Positions 35,058 through 44,436 are shown, counted from the first letter of the stretch. The stretch is 64,000 nt of DNA from Clostridium sp. UBA4548 (GCF_002387895.1 NZ_DGLI01000025.1:187041-251040), one strand, 5' to 3'. Notes: generated by a model not told the origin, from the sequence alone. A program made the numbers and translations.

Positions 35058-35666
35058 ATGAATTACTTGATCAAAAATGTTTTATCTAAACAAGAACTTG
35101 AAAAGACCTTTGATTTCTTTAAAATGATTTTTATAGGTATGCCTGTTGTGGATAATCCAGAATATTCCCTTGAAAAATGGGAAGAACGGATGAAAAATCA
35201 CAGTGATTTGATGCTTTATGCAAGCTTAGATAGCGAAATAATAGGTATTGTTTTTGGTAAAATTAATGATAACTACAGTATTACAATAGGTCCGGTGGCT
35301 GTGCACGAAAATTATAGGGGTGTTGGAATAGCAAAAAAGATGATCCTTATGCTTGAGGAACGGGCAAACCATTATGACATTCATTCTATCAGTCTTGGTG
35401 CGGTTGAATCTGCCGAAAGATTTTATAGCAAACTTGGGTATACAGGTTCATTGTTAATACAATCTCAAATCCATAGCATAGAGCAACTGCTTTCATTAAA
35501 CAATAAATATATGGTTGAATTTACAAATATCTACCACGGCAAAGTTAGTCAGGTGTGCTTGGAATTGACCAAGCCAGACAGAGATTTACAGAAAGAATAT
35601 GAGGCTACTTTTCCTGGTTGCTATACCCAAATGATGTATTGGAAAAATATTAAAACTATAAGTTAA
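35058..35666 (+). CDS. GNAT N-acetyltransferase
   Basis: 202 residues. The acetyl-CoA pyrophosphate loop is in VHENYRGVGIAKKM near residue 88, followed by AVESAERFYSKLGYTG near 118. C-terminal extension of about 60 residues after the GNAT core. AAAGGAGG precedes the ATG by 11 bases. Array gene with unknown substrate. Confidence 0.85.
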   Translation: MNYLIKNVLSKQELEKTFDFFKMIFIGMPVVDNPEYSLEKWEERMKNHSDLMLYASLDSEIIGIVFGKINDNYSITIGPVAVHENYRGVGIAKKMILMLEERANHYDIHSISLGAVESAERFYSKLGYTGSLLIQSQIHSIEQLLSLNNKYMVEFTNIYHGKVSQVCLELTKPDRDLQKEYEATFPGCYTQMMYWKNIKTIS

Positions 35667-36073
35667 ACACATATAAACTAAGAGTATTTCGGTGTGACAA
35701 AATCGTCCGATTTTTTATTGGTAGCCTTTTGAAAGGTGATGCTAAATGAAAGTGTTTATTGACAAGATACAGGCATATTAGTACAGTGATTTTATGGTAA
35801 AATAGACTTGCAATATATTGATGATGTATAAATGAAATGCAAAAGGAATTACATCTACAATAAGTATTATCCAAGATTTAGTTAGTTCACAATTTATTTG
35901 AATTATGACGTAAAAATGCCGTAAAATTCATTACTGAATAATACGGCATTTAGAAAATTATTTGGTTTTAATTTTAGTCGTTAAATAAGAAATGTATGAT
36001 AGAACTAAATCTAAAATTATTTTATATGAACTCTACAAATTGGAATTTATATACTCGTAATAGACAACACGAT
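35667..36073. other. Intergenic region with module A and inverted hairpin
   Basis: About 400 bases. Module A at 35769-35804 is followed by no plus-strand gene, so its cassette body has been lost. The hairpin AAATGCCGTAAAATTC/GGCATTT at 35912-35952 is the reverse complement of one near 32913. It may terminate the minus-strand gene to its right. Confidence 0.55.
35769..35804 (+). repeat. Module A, copy 6 (orphan)
   Basis: AGGCATATTAGTACAGTGAT then TGGTAAAAT. The palindrome is degenerate and no plus-strand gene follows, so this is a relic of a deleted cassette. Confidence 0.75.
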
Positions 36074-36307
36074 TCACTTTTTTGTTTTTATGTGTAATAT
36101 AAGAGATAATATCAAAAATATTGCAGTTGAAGGTAAAAACAATATGCTGTGAATTAAAGCATCAAGTTCAGCCCCAGTAGAAGCATATGGGCTATACTCT
36201 TGAACATTGTAAATATAAAATATACCTCCCAAATAACACATTAATAGTACCATTCCAATTCCAAATAAGATTTTTGCTTTAATACCTTTATTAATTTTAG
36301 AACTCAT
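36074..36307 (-). CDS. Small two-helix membrane protein
   Basis: 77 residues with two hydrophobic helices (ILFGIGMVLLMCYLGGIFYI and IHSILFLPSTAIFLILSLIL). A perfect AGGAGG lies 8 bases before the ATG on the minus strand. It is the only minus-strand gene in the right-hand array. I do not recognise the family. Confidence 0.6.
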   Translation of the reverse strand: MSSKINKGIKAKILFGIGMVLLMCYLGGIFYIYNVQEYSPYASTGAELDALIHSILFLPSTAIFLILSLILHIKTKK

Positions 36308-36570
36308 TTAGTAACCTCCTACATAAAAAGTATAATTCTTGATAAAATCTAATGGATAAATTACTATTTACTATGTTGTTTTGCATTTTTCATATGTCAC
36401 ATTAAATTACAACTAGGAATTAACTCATAAGAAAAGTGTATCATACTAACCATTATATTGCATTAATTTCCAATATGCTTCCGCTAACTTTTATTATTAA
36501 TACCGTATTATTCCGTTTTCAAAGGACATTATTCGTATTATCGATTTTTATAGTTATGTCGCTTAATTAT

Positions 36571-36660
36571 TAAAGTATGTCTTAACCATAGAATTATGAT
36601 TAATTTAAATATAAAAAAGTATGAAGGTTATGTAGTTTTGCATAGCTTTTTTACTAATTA
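36571..36660 (+). repeat. Module C, copy 1
   Basis: AAAGTATGTCTTAACCATAG ... GAAGGTTATGTAGTTTTGCATAGCTTTTTT. The 3' end forms an imperfect terminator hairpin. Confidence 0.75.
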
Positions 36661-36692
36661 ATAAAGAATATTCGAAAAAGTAATGAAAAGGT

Positions 36693-36728
36693 ACAGGTAT
36701 ATTATTACAGTAATTTTATGGTAGAATA
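36693..36728 (+). repeat. Module A, copy 7
   Basis: Intact ATTACAGTAAT, then TGGTAGAAT. Confidence 0.85.
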
Positions 36729-36806
36729 GAAGTAATATTATATTGATTTATACAAACAAGACACTCAAATTTACTTTGGTTAGTAGTGGCCAAGCTTTTG
36801 AGAATT

Positions 36807-36872
36807 CAACGTATATTCCCCAACCAGGTCCAGTCTTGATAAGGGAGGGAATGTCTTGCGGGCTATACGTTG
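36807..36872 (+). repeat. 66-base inverted-repeat element, GC-rich
   Basis: CAACGTATA (36807-36815) and TATACGTTG (36864-36872) are perfect inverted repeats; TTCCC (36816-36820) and GGGAA (36847-36851) extend the pairing inward. The interior is unlike its AT-rich surroundings. The overall shape (AAC ... GTT ends, about 65 bases, imperfect palindrome) recalls integron attC sites, but the right end lacks the canonical GTTRRRY. Confidence 0.4.
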
Positions 36873-36919
36873 GCAGAGCAAGTAGTTCATAAATTTAGAT
36901 TCAGAAAAAGGAGAAGAAA

Positions 36920-37411
36920 ATGATAAAATTAAATACTTTTGGAAAAGAAATAAAGGGTGATTTTAGAGAAAGAAATAGAGCTGCTGGTATTGTACTAAAT
37001 GGTAAAAAAGAAATAATTCTAATGAATTTAACAAACATGTATTTTCATATGTTACCAGGTGGTGGAATGGATGGAAATGAAAATATGGAGGAAGCTTTGT
37101 ATCGAGAGTTAAAAGAGGAAACAGGTGCAAATGTTCAAATTATTAGTGAGTTAGGGATAGTTGTTGAAAATTTAGAACAAAGGAAAATGAAGCAAATCAC
37201 ATATTTTTATCTTACAAAAGTAGTTGGCGAAATTCAAGAGCCTAATTTCATGCCAGATGAATTGGAGCAAGGGTACCAGGTGGAATGGTATTCCATAGAT
37301 GATGCTATAAAAATCCTTGAGGAAGAAAACGAGTATGAAGAGTACATAAAACAAAGAGAGTTAGATGCAATAAAAGAAGCAAAAAAATACTTACAGGAAA
37401 ATGATTTATAA
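36920..37411 (+). CDS. Nudix hydrolase
   Basis: 163 residues. The Nudix box GGMDGNENMEEALYRELKEE TG (near 50-72) has all catalytic residues (GX5EX7REUXEEXG). Hydrolyses nucleoside diphosphate derivatives with Mg2+. AAAAAGGAGAAG precedes the ATG. It is flanked on both sides by GC-richer non-coding blocks (36780-36885 and 37418-37500) unlike the other cassettes. Confidence 0.88.
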   Translation: MIKLNTFGKEIKGDFRERNRAAGIVLNGKKEIILMNLTNMYFHMLPGGGMDGNENMEEALYRELKEETGANVQIISELGIVVENLEQRKMKQITYFYLTKVVGEIQEPNFMPDELEQGYQVEWYSIDDAIKILEEENEYEEYIKQRELDAIKEAKKYLQENDL

Positions 37412-37535
37412 TTTTAACTTCGTCCCTCCCTTCGTTTCGTACTGAAAACCTAGGTGGCAAACACCTCATAGGAAGAAGGACTCTGCGACTGCTGTTCAGA
37501 AATAGAGATTATTTTTATTAGAGGAGATGTAAGTT

Positions 37536-38480
37536 ATGAAAAAACAAAATGATTATTTTTCAGAATATATCAAAATCAATGGAATAGAACAATACTTGTT
37601 ACATCACACCATCAGTGCTGAACTTCCTGTTCTTTTGTTTTTACATGGGGGTCCAGGAATGGCAGAGTCAACATTCGCATATGCTTTTCAAAAAGAATTA
37701 TCAAGTTTTTTTAATATTGTTCATTGGGACCAGAGAGGTGCGGGAAAAACATTAACTAAAGCTAAAAGAAATAGTAACTATCCTTCTTGCGAAGAATTAA
37801 TAGATGATTTATTTCAAATAGTTACTTACTTGAAAAAGAAATATAAGAAAGAAAAGATTGTTATTTTAGGTCATTCTTGGGGAAGTGTATTGGGAACATT
37901 ATTTGTGCTGAAATATCCTCAAGAGGTATTATACTACATCGGTGCAGGATAAGTAATAGATATAGTGGAGAATGAAAAGATTGGTTACGAAAAGGTAAAG
38001 GAATTAATAATAAAGGCGGGCAATAAAAAGGATTTAGGCTGCCTAGAAAAAATAGGGGTTTATCCCGAAAAAAATTACGAGAAACCTATGATAAAGAAAT
38101 TACAAAGAGTTAGAATATTGCAAGGAAAGTATAAGGTTGGAATGAATTTTATTCCTATAATAAAAACATTAATTAAAAGCCCACTTTTTAGGTTATCAGA
38201 TATTACAAGTTTATTTAAAGGTATGAATAATAATAAAAAACTTTGGGAATTTTTATTTTCCCATAGTTTATATGAGGAAAGTCGTGATTATAGAATACCT
38301 GTTTTTTATATTCTTGGAGACAGAGATTTTCAAGCCCCGCATACAATAGCAAGTGGTTATTTCGATTCAATTAATGCACCAAACAAAAAAATGTTTATTA
38401 TAAAAGAAGCTGGTCACTTTATGATGCTTGATCAACCGAAACTGTTTACTAATGCTTTGGCTGATATTTCCAGACTATGA
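37536..38480 (+). pseudogene. Alpha/beta hydrolase with in-frame TAA
   Basis: From ATG 37536 (RBS AGAGGAGATG) the frame shows HGGPGMAES near residue 30, WDQRGAG near 68 and the nucleophile elbow GHSWGS near 115, then TAA at 37950-37952 (codon 139). In the same frame it continues with VIDIVENEK and a complete second half including FYILGDRDFQ and the final His in EAGHFMML. Relatives have IGAGQ at this site, so CAA became TAA. Prolyl-aminopeptidase-like. One base from an intact 314-residue enzyme. Confidence 0.8.
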
Positions 38481-38624
38481 GTAAATACTAAGATTATAAA
38501 GTATAAATAAGAGGTAATTAAGCTGCATTCTTCTATAGTACCTTATGGAATAAGCTACTATTTATTTTGAAGAATAAATGTTAAAAGATGTATAGTTATA
38601 CATAATGAAATGAGGGATAAGGAT

Positions 38625-39188
38625 ATGGTAGATAAAGCATTTAGTATGTTCCCTGAAATAAATACAGAAAGATTAAATCTGAGACAGATAAAACAGGAAG
38701 ATAGGGAAAGTATATATGAAATTTTAAGCAATTTTGAAGTTATAAAATATGATACATTTGAATTGTTTACAAATATGAAGCAGGCTGAGGATATGATTAA
38801 TTGGTTCGATGAGGCTTTCAAGCAAAACCAAGCCATATTTTGGGGGATTTCTTTTAAAAGTAGCTCTGAAATTATTGGATTTTGCAAATGTGAGATTGAA
38901 ATCCCAAAAGTAAGAGCAGATTTTGGTTATGATTTGAATCCTAAGCATTGGAATAAAGGTATTATCACTGAAGCATTAAGTGCAATAATGAATTTTACAT
39001 TTAATGCACTTGATGTTAATAGAATTGAAGCCACAGTATCTACAGAAAATATAGCTTCAATTAAAGTTCTTAAAAAGTTAGGGTTTACTCAGGAAGGTAT
39101 TTTAAGAGAGCGTAGTTATTTGAGAGGAAGTTACCATGATATGATAATGTTTTCTATTTTGAAAAATGAGTATTTGAGTGCTACATAA
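38625..39188 (+). CDS. GNAT N-acetyltransferase, RimJ/RimL type
   Basis: 187 residues. Begins with the INTERLNLRQI motif; acetyl-CoA site near HWNKGIITEAL (residue 108), then TENIASIKVLKKLGF (145). Such enzymes acetylate ribosomal protein N-termini or small amines and antibiotics. ATG 38625 has GAGGGA 7 bases upstream; a longer frame from 38610 lacks a site. Confidence 0.85.
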   Translation: MVDKAFSMFPEINTERLNLRQIKQEDRESIYEILSNFEVIKYDTFELFTNMKQAEDMINWFDEAFKQNQAIFWGISFKSSSEIIGFCKCEIEIPKVRADFGYDLNPKHWNKGIITEALSAIMNFTFNALDVNRIEATVSTENIASIKVLKKLGFTQEGILRERSYLRGSYHDMIMFSILKNEYLSAT

Positions 39189-39487
39189 TAGAGTACTCTG
39201 TAAAAGAAGTGTTTCATATGAGTGAGAACAATCTAAGGTAATTTAAGGAATATTTTTATTATGAAAAGCTAGATAAACTCTAATTTCTAGAGTTGAAGTA
39301 ACATAATTTTAGTTTTAGCTTTTTATCATCTTTCAAATACCTATTTAATTCATCATGTAATATGAAAGGTTCAATATGAACCCTAGGTTTATGAGAAAGT
39401 TTAAATAGTCACTAAGAAAAAGATATCCAAGCATATAGTAAAACACTACGAAGTAAAGATTTTTTATGTAATGGGAAGGTGATTTTA
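39189..39487. other. Intergenic region with modules D and half B
   Basis: About 300 bases: module D at 39272-39330, followed by the CTTTCAAATACCTATTTAATT spacer, then the 5' half of module B at 39404-39450. The 3' half of B and modules E and A are missing, so this junction has been deleted. Confidence 0.6.
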
Positions 39488-39969
39488 ATGGAAATTAGAC
39501 AAGCTGATGAAAGAGTTTTATTAAATTTATGGCAAGAAACAGAGAAAAGTATGGAACCAACTACCCGTTTTTTTATGACAACATTAAAAATGGAAATGCA
39601 GAATTTTGGACATGTAATGACGATAATCAAATTGTTGGAGAAATATATGTATTTAAAAAATTATCGGACAATGAATTTGCCGATGGAATACATAGGGCAT
39701 ACTTATGTGCTTTCAGAATAATTAAGGAACTGAGAGGTCAAGGGCTTGGTACGAAACTACTTACTACAGTTTTAGAACATATAAAGAATATGGGGTTTGA
39801 AATAGCAACTATTGGAGTTGATGAAACCGAAACAGATAATATACGTTTATATAAGAGAATAGGGTTTACAGAAAAAATAAAGGATTCTTTTGTTGACCCT
39901 TGTAATTTAGATGAAAATCAGATGCCAAATTCATGTGAGAAGTTTTGGCTATTACGAAAAAACTTATAG
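39488..39969 (+). pseudogene. GNAT N-acetyltransferase with frameshift
   Basis: ATG 39488 has GGAAGGTGA upstream and reads MEIRQADERVLLNLW, a normal GNAT start, but after about 15 codons homology continues in the next frame (ARNREKYGTNYPFF from 39529). The rest, including AFRIIKELRGQGLGTKLL near residue 75 and NIRLYKRIGF near 120 of the second frame, is intact to TAG 39969. A one- or two-base indel near 39510-39530 would explain this. If translated from ATG 39529 the product lacks strand 1. Confidence 0.65.
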
Positions 39970-40119
39970 ATACAGACTGTTCTTAAAGGATAACCTAATT
40001 ACAGCATTTGAATACTTTAAAGATTAATAAACTTACTGAAAGAAAAAATAGGACTTTTATAAAAGTCAAATTGTAAAAATAAAACGAATTAATAATTCTT
40101 TATAAAGGAGGAAGAAAAA

Positions 40120-40680
40120 ATGTTAAACCATAAGGGAACGCAGCCTATAGAGACCGAAAGGATTTTATTACGCAGATTTAAGCTGAGTGATGCAGTGTAT
40201 ATGTTTAATAATTGGGCCAATGATTGTGAAATTTATAGATTTTTCACAAGAAGCCCCCATAGCCACCTGAGTCAAACAGAGCAAATTATTAACGAGTGGG
40301 TTAATGCATATTCAAACGATGATTGCTACAATTGGGCAATTGAATTAAAAGAGATTGGTGAAATAATTGGTCAAATTTCAGTAGTGCATTTAAGTGAAAA
40401 GTACTCCCTATGTGAAGTTGGGTTTACCGTAGGTAGGTCGTTTTGGAGCAAAGGCATTGGGACAGAAACCCTGAAAGCTGTTATTAATTATTTATTGAAG
40501 GAAATTGGTATTAACAGAATAGAAGGGAAACATAATGTTCTGAATTTCCCATCAGGTAAGGTAATGGAAAAATCAGGGATGACTTTTGAGGGTACTATGC
40601 GACAGGCGGATATCAATAGGTCAGGGGAATTTAGTGATCTTGCATTATATTCAATATTAAAGACTGATTTAGCTATATAG
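40120..40680 (+). CDS. GNAT N-acetyltransferase, RimJ/RimL type
   Basis: 186 residues: ETERILLRRFKLSD at the start, VGFTVGRSFWSKGIGTETLK near 105 (acetyl-CoA loop), FPSGKVMEKSGM near 148. AAAGGAGGAAG precedes the ATG by 6 bases. Independent copy, only weakly similar to the enzyme at 38625. Confidence 0.87.
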   Translation: MLNHKGTQPIETERILLRRFKLSDAVYMFNNWANDCEIYRFFTRSPHSHLSQTEQIINEWVNAYSNDDCYNWAIELKEIGEIIGQISVVHLSEKYSLCEVGFTVGRSFWSKGIGTETLKAVINYLLKEIGINRIEGKHNVLNFPSGKVMEKSGMTFEGTMRQADINRSGEFSDLALYSILKTDLAI

Positions 40681-40774
40681 TATGAAGAAATTAATTAGTT
40701 CCAAATTTTCTTAATTGATGAACAGCAGTAATTTTTATGAACCAACTAAAGTAATTTGATTAGAGGTTAATGTT

Positions 40775-41341
40775 ATGAAAGATATAATTTTTGTAACCAG
40801 TAATAAAGGAAAGATTGCCACAGCACAAAATGATTTAAAAAATATCAGAGTATTACCATATGATGCTGAGTTAATTGAACCAAGAAGTGATGATATTAGA
40901 GAAATAGCAGAGCAAAAGGTATATCAGGCATATGAAATTGTCAATAAACCTTGTATATCATTGGATTCTGGTTTTTTTATCAAGGAGTTAAAAGGTTTTC
41001 CTAAGGCTTATGTAAATCATGCTTTAGATACAATAGGCATAGAGGGGATACTTAAACTAATGAAGGGCATAGATGATCGGTACTGTGAATTCAGGTCATG
41101 TTTAGCGTACTATGATGGAAGTGTTGTAAAGTTTTTTGAGAGTAAATCTCCTGGGAGACTTTCTCTAACTGTTAAAGGTATGGATAATAAAAACAAATGG
41201 TCTGATTTATGGTATATATTTATTCCTGATAAATTTCAAAAGACTTTAGCAGAGTTTGATGAAGATGATTTTGAAACTTATAACAAAACAAAGGAAGACT
41301 CGTGCATTAAGAAGTTTGGAGCATGGTACGATTTAAGCTAA
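40775..41341 (+). CDS. RdgB/HAM1-like non-canonical purine NTP pyrophosphatase
   Basis: 188 residues. Starts IIFVTSNKGKIATAQND, the triphosphate-binding signature, followed by LDSGFFIKELKGFPKAYVNH (catalytic Asp region near 66) and FRSCLAYYDG near 112. RdgB-type enzymes hydrolyse ITP, XTP and dITP to monophosphate in the cytoplasm. Here the copy is an array gene rather than part of the rph-rdgB cluster and may serve a different nucleotide. Confidence 0.8.
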   Translation: MKDIIFVTSNKGKIATAQNDLKNIRVLPYDAELIEPRSDDIREIAEQKVYQAYEIVNKPCISLDSGFFIKELKGFPKAYVNHALDTIGIEGILKLMKGIDDRYCEFRSCLAYYDGSVVKFFESKSPGRLSLTVKGMDNKNKWSDLWYIFIPDKFQKTLAEFDEDDFETYNKTKEDSCIKKFGAWYDLS

Positions 41342-41418
41342 GTATTTTAGTTAGGAATGTTCAGTTATTACCTATAGTAGTAATAAAACACCAACTTTAC
41401 ATCAAGGAGAGTGAGGAA

Positions 41419-41991
41419 ATGGCAAGAGGAATTATTATTTTTGGTGCAGCAGGTTCTGGAAAAACAACCTTAGGAAAATTGGTTGCAGAAAGGCTCCGCT
41501 TTCCATATTTTGATATAGACGATTACATTTGGAGAAAAGATACAGTTAAACCTTTTACAGTTATGTATACCTATGAGGAAAAAGTTAACAGACTTACGAC
41601 AGATATAACAAAGGGAACTCATTTTGTCATGGCAGGCTCCATGGATAGCTTTAATAAGCCATTTGTTCCATTATTTGATTTAGCAATACATATTACCGCT
41701 TCAATAGATACTAGAATTACCCGAATTAATAAAAGGGAATTTGAAATACATGGAGATAGAATTACGGAAGGTGGCGATATGTATGAAGGACATTGCTGTT
41801 TTCTTGATAACTCAGCAAGATATGATACCGATGGTTCTCCCTCTATGAGTACCCATACACAATTGGCTGATTCCTTACCTTGTAAAGTACTGCTATTAAA
41901 TGGAGAAGAGGACTTAGATAAGAATGTTGAGATAATAGTCCATGAATATATAAAGTTAAATAGACAAACTGTCAAGGGCACAGATAGGTAG
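41419..41991 (+). CDS. Small P-loop kinase (AAA/shikimate-kinase-like)
   Basis: 190 residues. Walker A GAAGSGKTT at residue ~9, DIDDYIW near 33, and a lid-like LAIHITASIDTRITRINKRE near 95-115. AAGGAGAGTGAGG lies upstream of ATG 41419; a longer frame from 41323 overlaps the preceding gene and lacks an own site. Phosphorylates an unknown small molecule. Confidence 0.8.
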   Translation: MARGIIIFGAAGSGKTTLGKLVAERLRFPYFDIDDYIWRKDTVKPFTVMYTYEEKVNRLTTDITKGTHFVMAGSMDSFNKPFVPLFDLAIHITASIDTRITRINKREFEIHGDRITEGGDMYEGHCCFLDNSARYDTDGSPSMSTHTQLADSLPCKVLLLNGEEDLDKNVEIIVHEYIKLNRQTVKGTDR

Positions 41992-42000
41992 TCAAAAATC

Positions 42001-42036
42001 ACAGGTTTATTATTACAGTAATTATATGGAAATAAG
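42001..42036 (+). repeat. Module A, copy 8
   Basis: ATTACAGTAAT intact; the -10-like part is damaged (ATGGAAATAA). It directly follows the stop of the previous gene, so no B or C hairpin separates them. Confidence 0.85.
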
Positions 42037-42102
42037 TATAATAGTTTGTTGTAGTAGGATAAAGAGAAACAAACTTTTATGGTACAAGGGAGAGCTTTTG
42101 AA

Positions 42103-42714
42103 ATGGAGTTTTTGATCAACAAGTTGAACAATGAAGATATTTCTAAAAAAATATATATTATTGGGGTTGATGGCTTAGGTGGAGCAGGTAAAAGTACACT
42201 TGTTAATTCCTTAAAGTTGCAATTGCAAAGTGAAAACTATTATTCTGATGTGTTACATATTGATGATTTTATTCATCCAAAACGTATTAGATATGATTTG
42301 TCTAAAGAAGAATGGCATTGCTATTATAATGTACAGTGGAGATATGATTATTTAGTGAAAGAAATTTTGTCTTCTATAAAAAATGGTGAAATAATTGATA
42401 AACAAATAGAAATATATGATAAAGAAAATGATAGATATATTACACAGAGAGTCAACTTAGTTCATGGCTCTGTATTAATATTAGAAGGAATATTTTTGCA
42501 AAGAAAAGAACTAAAACCCTATTTAGATTTTATAATTTATCTTGATGTACCACGGGAAGTTAGACTAAATAGAGTTTTAGAAAGAGATGGATATATGGGT
42601 GGATTGGAAGATATAAAATGCAAATATGAAAAACGATACTTCCCAGCAGAAGAAAAATATATATTAGAATATTCCCCCATTGAAACTGCGGATTTTGTAT
42701 TAAAGAATAGTTAA
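42103..42714 (+). CDS. Uridine-kinase-like P-loop kinase
   Basis: 203 residues. Walker A GGAGKST in IIGVDGLGGAGKST near residue 25, HIDDFIHPKR near 56, YLDVPREVRLNRVLERDG near 148. The fold matches the phosphoribulokinase/uridine kinase group. ATG 42103 has AAGGGAGAG about 8 bases upstream; the longer frame from 42079 has no site. Confidence 0.83.
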   Translation: MEFLINKLNNEDISKKIYIIGVDGLGGAGKSTLVNSLKLQLQSENYYSDVLHIDDFIHPKRIRYDLSKEEWHCYYNVQWRYDYLVKEILSSIKNGEIIDKQIEIYDKENDRYITQRVNLVHGSVLILEGIFLQRKELKPYLDFIIYLDVPREVRLNRVLERDGYMGGLEDIKCKYEKRYFPAEEKYILEYSPIETADFVLKNS

Positions 42715-42746
42715 ATCAATATAAATAGTAATTTGTAGGTGATTTT

Positions 42747-43406
42747 ATGAATATCCAATGGTCAGATTTAATTAAAAAAATGCAATTACAAATAAATAAA
42801 AAAGATGCTTTTGATGAAGGGATTTATACATTATTAGAGTTAAGAAAAGAATTGATGAAACAAATAATGGGCTTTAAGGAATTATTGAATAGAGAAGATT
42901 TTAATGCGATGCCTTTTATTAATGTAAAAGGATATCATAATAAAACAATTGCCTATTCTTTGTATCATATTTTTAGGATAGAAGATATAGTGTCCAATTC
43001 ATTGATTAAAAAACGAGAGCAAATATTTTTTAAAGATAACTATGGTGAAAGAATGAAGGCTCACATTATAACAACTGGTAATGAACTGGTCAAACAAGAA
43101 ATTTCAATATTTTCATCAAAACTAAATTTGGATGAATTATATCAATATATTAGGGATGTTGACGTTTCGACAACACATTTATTAAAAGAACTTTCATATG
43201 AGGATTTAAAAATAAAAATGACTGAACAAGATAAGGAATTACTTAAGTTATTGGATGTAGTTAGTAATGATGATAACGCTATTTGGCTAATTGATTATTG
43301 GTGTGATAAAAATATTCAGGGATTAATTCAAATGCCATTTTCAAGGCATTGGATAATGCATATCGAAGCCAGTAATCGTATTAAAAATAAAATATATAAA
43401 AGCTAA
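42747..43406 (+). CDS. DinB-like four-helix protein of unknown function
   Basis: 219 residues, mostly helical. The pattern of conserved His (YHNKTIAYSLYHIFRIED near 72, DVSTTHLLKEL near 140, SRHWIMHIEASNRIK at the end) matches DinB-type metalloenzymes, which coordinate metal by three His in a four-helix bundle. Role may be thiol transfer or detoxification. It lies 32 bases behind the kinase gene, so the two are probably co-transcribed. Confidence 0.6.
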   Translation: MNIQWSDLIKKMQLQINKKDAFDEGIYTLLELRKELMKQIMGFKELLNREDFNAMPFINVKGYHNKTIAYSLYHIFRIEDIVSNSLIKKREQIFFKDNYGERMKAHIITTGNELVKQEISIFSSKLNLDELYQYIRDVDVSTTHLLKELSYEDLKIKMTEQDKELLKLLDVVSNDDNAIWLIDYWCDKNIQGLIQMPFSRHWIMHIEASNRIKNKIYKS

Positions 43407-43557
43407 CAAATTCCAGTTTCTAGAGTTGAAGCAATACAACTTTAGTTTTTACGTAAGTAATGAAAAGATATAGATGCATTATTACAGTAAATATGTAGTA
43501 AGATAGTGTGAATCAAACATATATAATAATTCTAAGTAAGGAGAGGTGGCGAAATTA
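43407..43557 (+). repeat. Modules D and A (copy 9) in short intergenic
   Basis: Module D (AAATTCCAGTTTCTAGAGTTGAAG...) starts at 43409 and runs straight into module A at 43471-43506 (ATTACAGTAAA, then TATGTAGTAAGAT, worn). No hairpin module lies between. Confidence 0.75.
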
Positions 43558-43833
43558 ATGACATTTATTTATTTAATGAACAATAAGAAACCATTAAATA
43601 GTGAAATTATAAAGAAGCATGTGGGGTATTTAAAAGAATTAAAATCACAAGGGAAACTTATGCTCTGTGGACCTTTCACGGATTATCCTGGCGGTATGGT
43701 GATTTTCTTAGCAGAAGATTTAAATGAAGCAACTAAAATTGCAGAGACTGACCCATTCATTGCATTGGGGTTCAAATCATATGAAGTTAGAACAATAGAA
43801 CTGGCAAATGAGGAAAACAATTATTTGCTTTAA
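43558..43833 (+). CDS. YCII-family protein
   Basis: 91 residues covering a whole YCII domain: TFIYLMNNKK, HVGYLKELKSQGKLMLCGPF and GFKSYEVRTIEL. The His and Asp pair of the family is represented by HVGYL and DPF. The proteins form dimers and are thought to act as small enzymes or binders. ATG 43558 is used because a GTG at 43546 is too close to GGAGAGG. Single gene. Confidence 0.8.
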   Translation: MTFIYLMNNKKPLNSEIIKKHVGYLKELKSQGKLMLCGPFTDYPGGMVIFLAEDLNEATKIAETDPFIALGFKSYEVRTIELANEENNYLL

Positions 43834-43870
43834 TCTTGGAAGAAAAGCATTGTCTTAAGTTTGTACTCTT

Positions 43871-44030
43871 CTTAAAGTATGTCTTAACCATAGAGTTATG
43901 ATTAAGTTAAATAAATAAAAGTATGAAGGTTATATGGTTTCTGCATAGCCTTTTTACTAAAAATAAAGCATATTGGAGAAAGTTATGAAAGGTCACAGGT
44001 ATATTATTACAGTAATTATATGGTAGAATG
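43871..44030 (+). repeat. Module C (copy 2) followed by module A (copy 10)
   Basis: Module C at 43871-43960 with hairpin GAAGGTTATATGG/CTGCATAGCCTTTTT, a spacer, then module A at 43995-44030 (ATTACAGTAAT, TGGTAGAAT). The spacer AAAATAAAGCATATTGGAGAAAG recurs exactly before copy 16. Confidence 0.82.
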
Positions 44031-44085
44031 GAATTAATTAGATAGTATGTTATAGTAATTTAAGGCGAATTAAATGGAGGATATT

Positions 44086-44436
44086 ATGGTAGGAAAGTAT
44101 AAAGTAATAACTTTGTGCGGGAGTACGAGGTTTAAAGATGAGTTCTTGAAAGTACAAAAACAATTAACTCTAGAAGGGAATATAGTTATTTCAGTAGGAT
44201 TGTTTGGACATGCTGATGGTGAGTTTGAAAATTTCATCACTCCTAAAATTAAAGTAATGCTTGACGATATACATAAAAGAAAAATCGATATGTCTGATGA
44301 AATTTATGTGATTAACAAAAACGGATATATAGGTGAAAGTACAAAAGGTGAAATAGAATACGCTATAAAGACTGGAAAAGGGGTTGATTATTTAGAGTGC
44401 CGTAATGCTTACTCTGTTTCACAATATGATAATTAA
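44086..44436 (+). CDS. Nucleoside 2-deoxyribosyltransferase-like (DUF4406-type) protein
   Basis: 116 residues with a Rossmann-like start ITLCGSTRFKDEF, the KIDMSDEIYVINKNGYIG turn near 75-92 and GESTKGEIEYAI after it, matching the DUF4406/nucleoside-deoxyribosyltransferase family. It may hydrolyse or bind a nucleotide. ATG 44086 follows GGAGG by 5 bases; an ATG at 44074 overlaps the site. Confidence 0.7.
   Translation: MVGKYKVITLCGSTRFKDEFLKVQKQLTLEGNIVISVGLFGHADGEFENFITPKIKVMLDDIHKRKIDMSDEIYVINKNGYIGESTKGEIEYAIKTGKGVDYLECRNAYSVSQYDN

Larger units (their letters stand above)
36308..36919. other. Intergenic region with modules C and A and a GC-rich stem
   Basis: About 610 bases. Module C at 36571-36660, module A at 36693-36728. 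Then a GC-richer block (36780-36885) with CAACGTATA and TATACGTTG as inverted ends 66 bases apart. Confidence 0.55.

Noticed and set aside
37418..37500. tRNA-like GC-rich block after the Nudix gene
   Set aside because: It has a short stem (CCTAGGTG/CACCTCATAGG) but no cloverleaf, T-loop or CCA-type end.
41619..42131. Minus-strand open frame of 170 codons
   Set aside because: Antisense to two P-loop kinase genes that have clear Walker motifs and ribosome binding sites.
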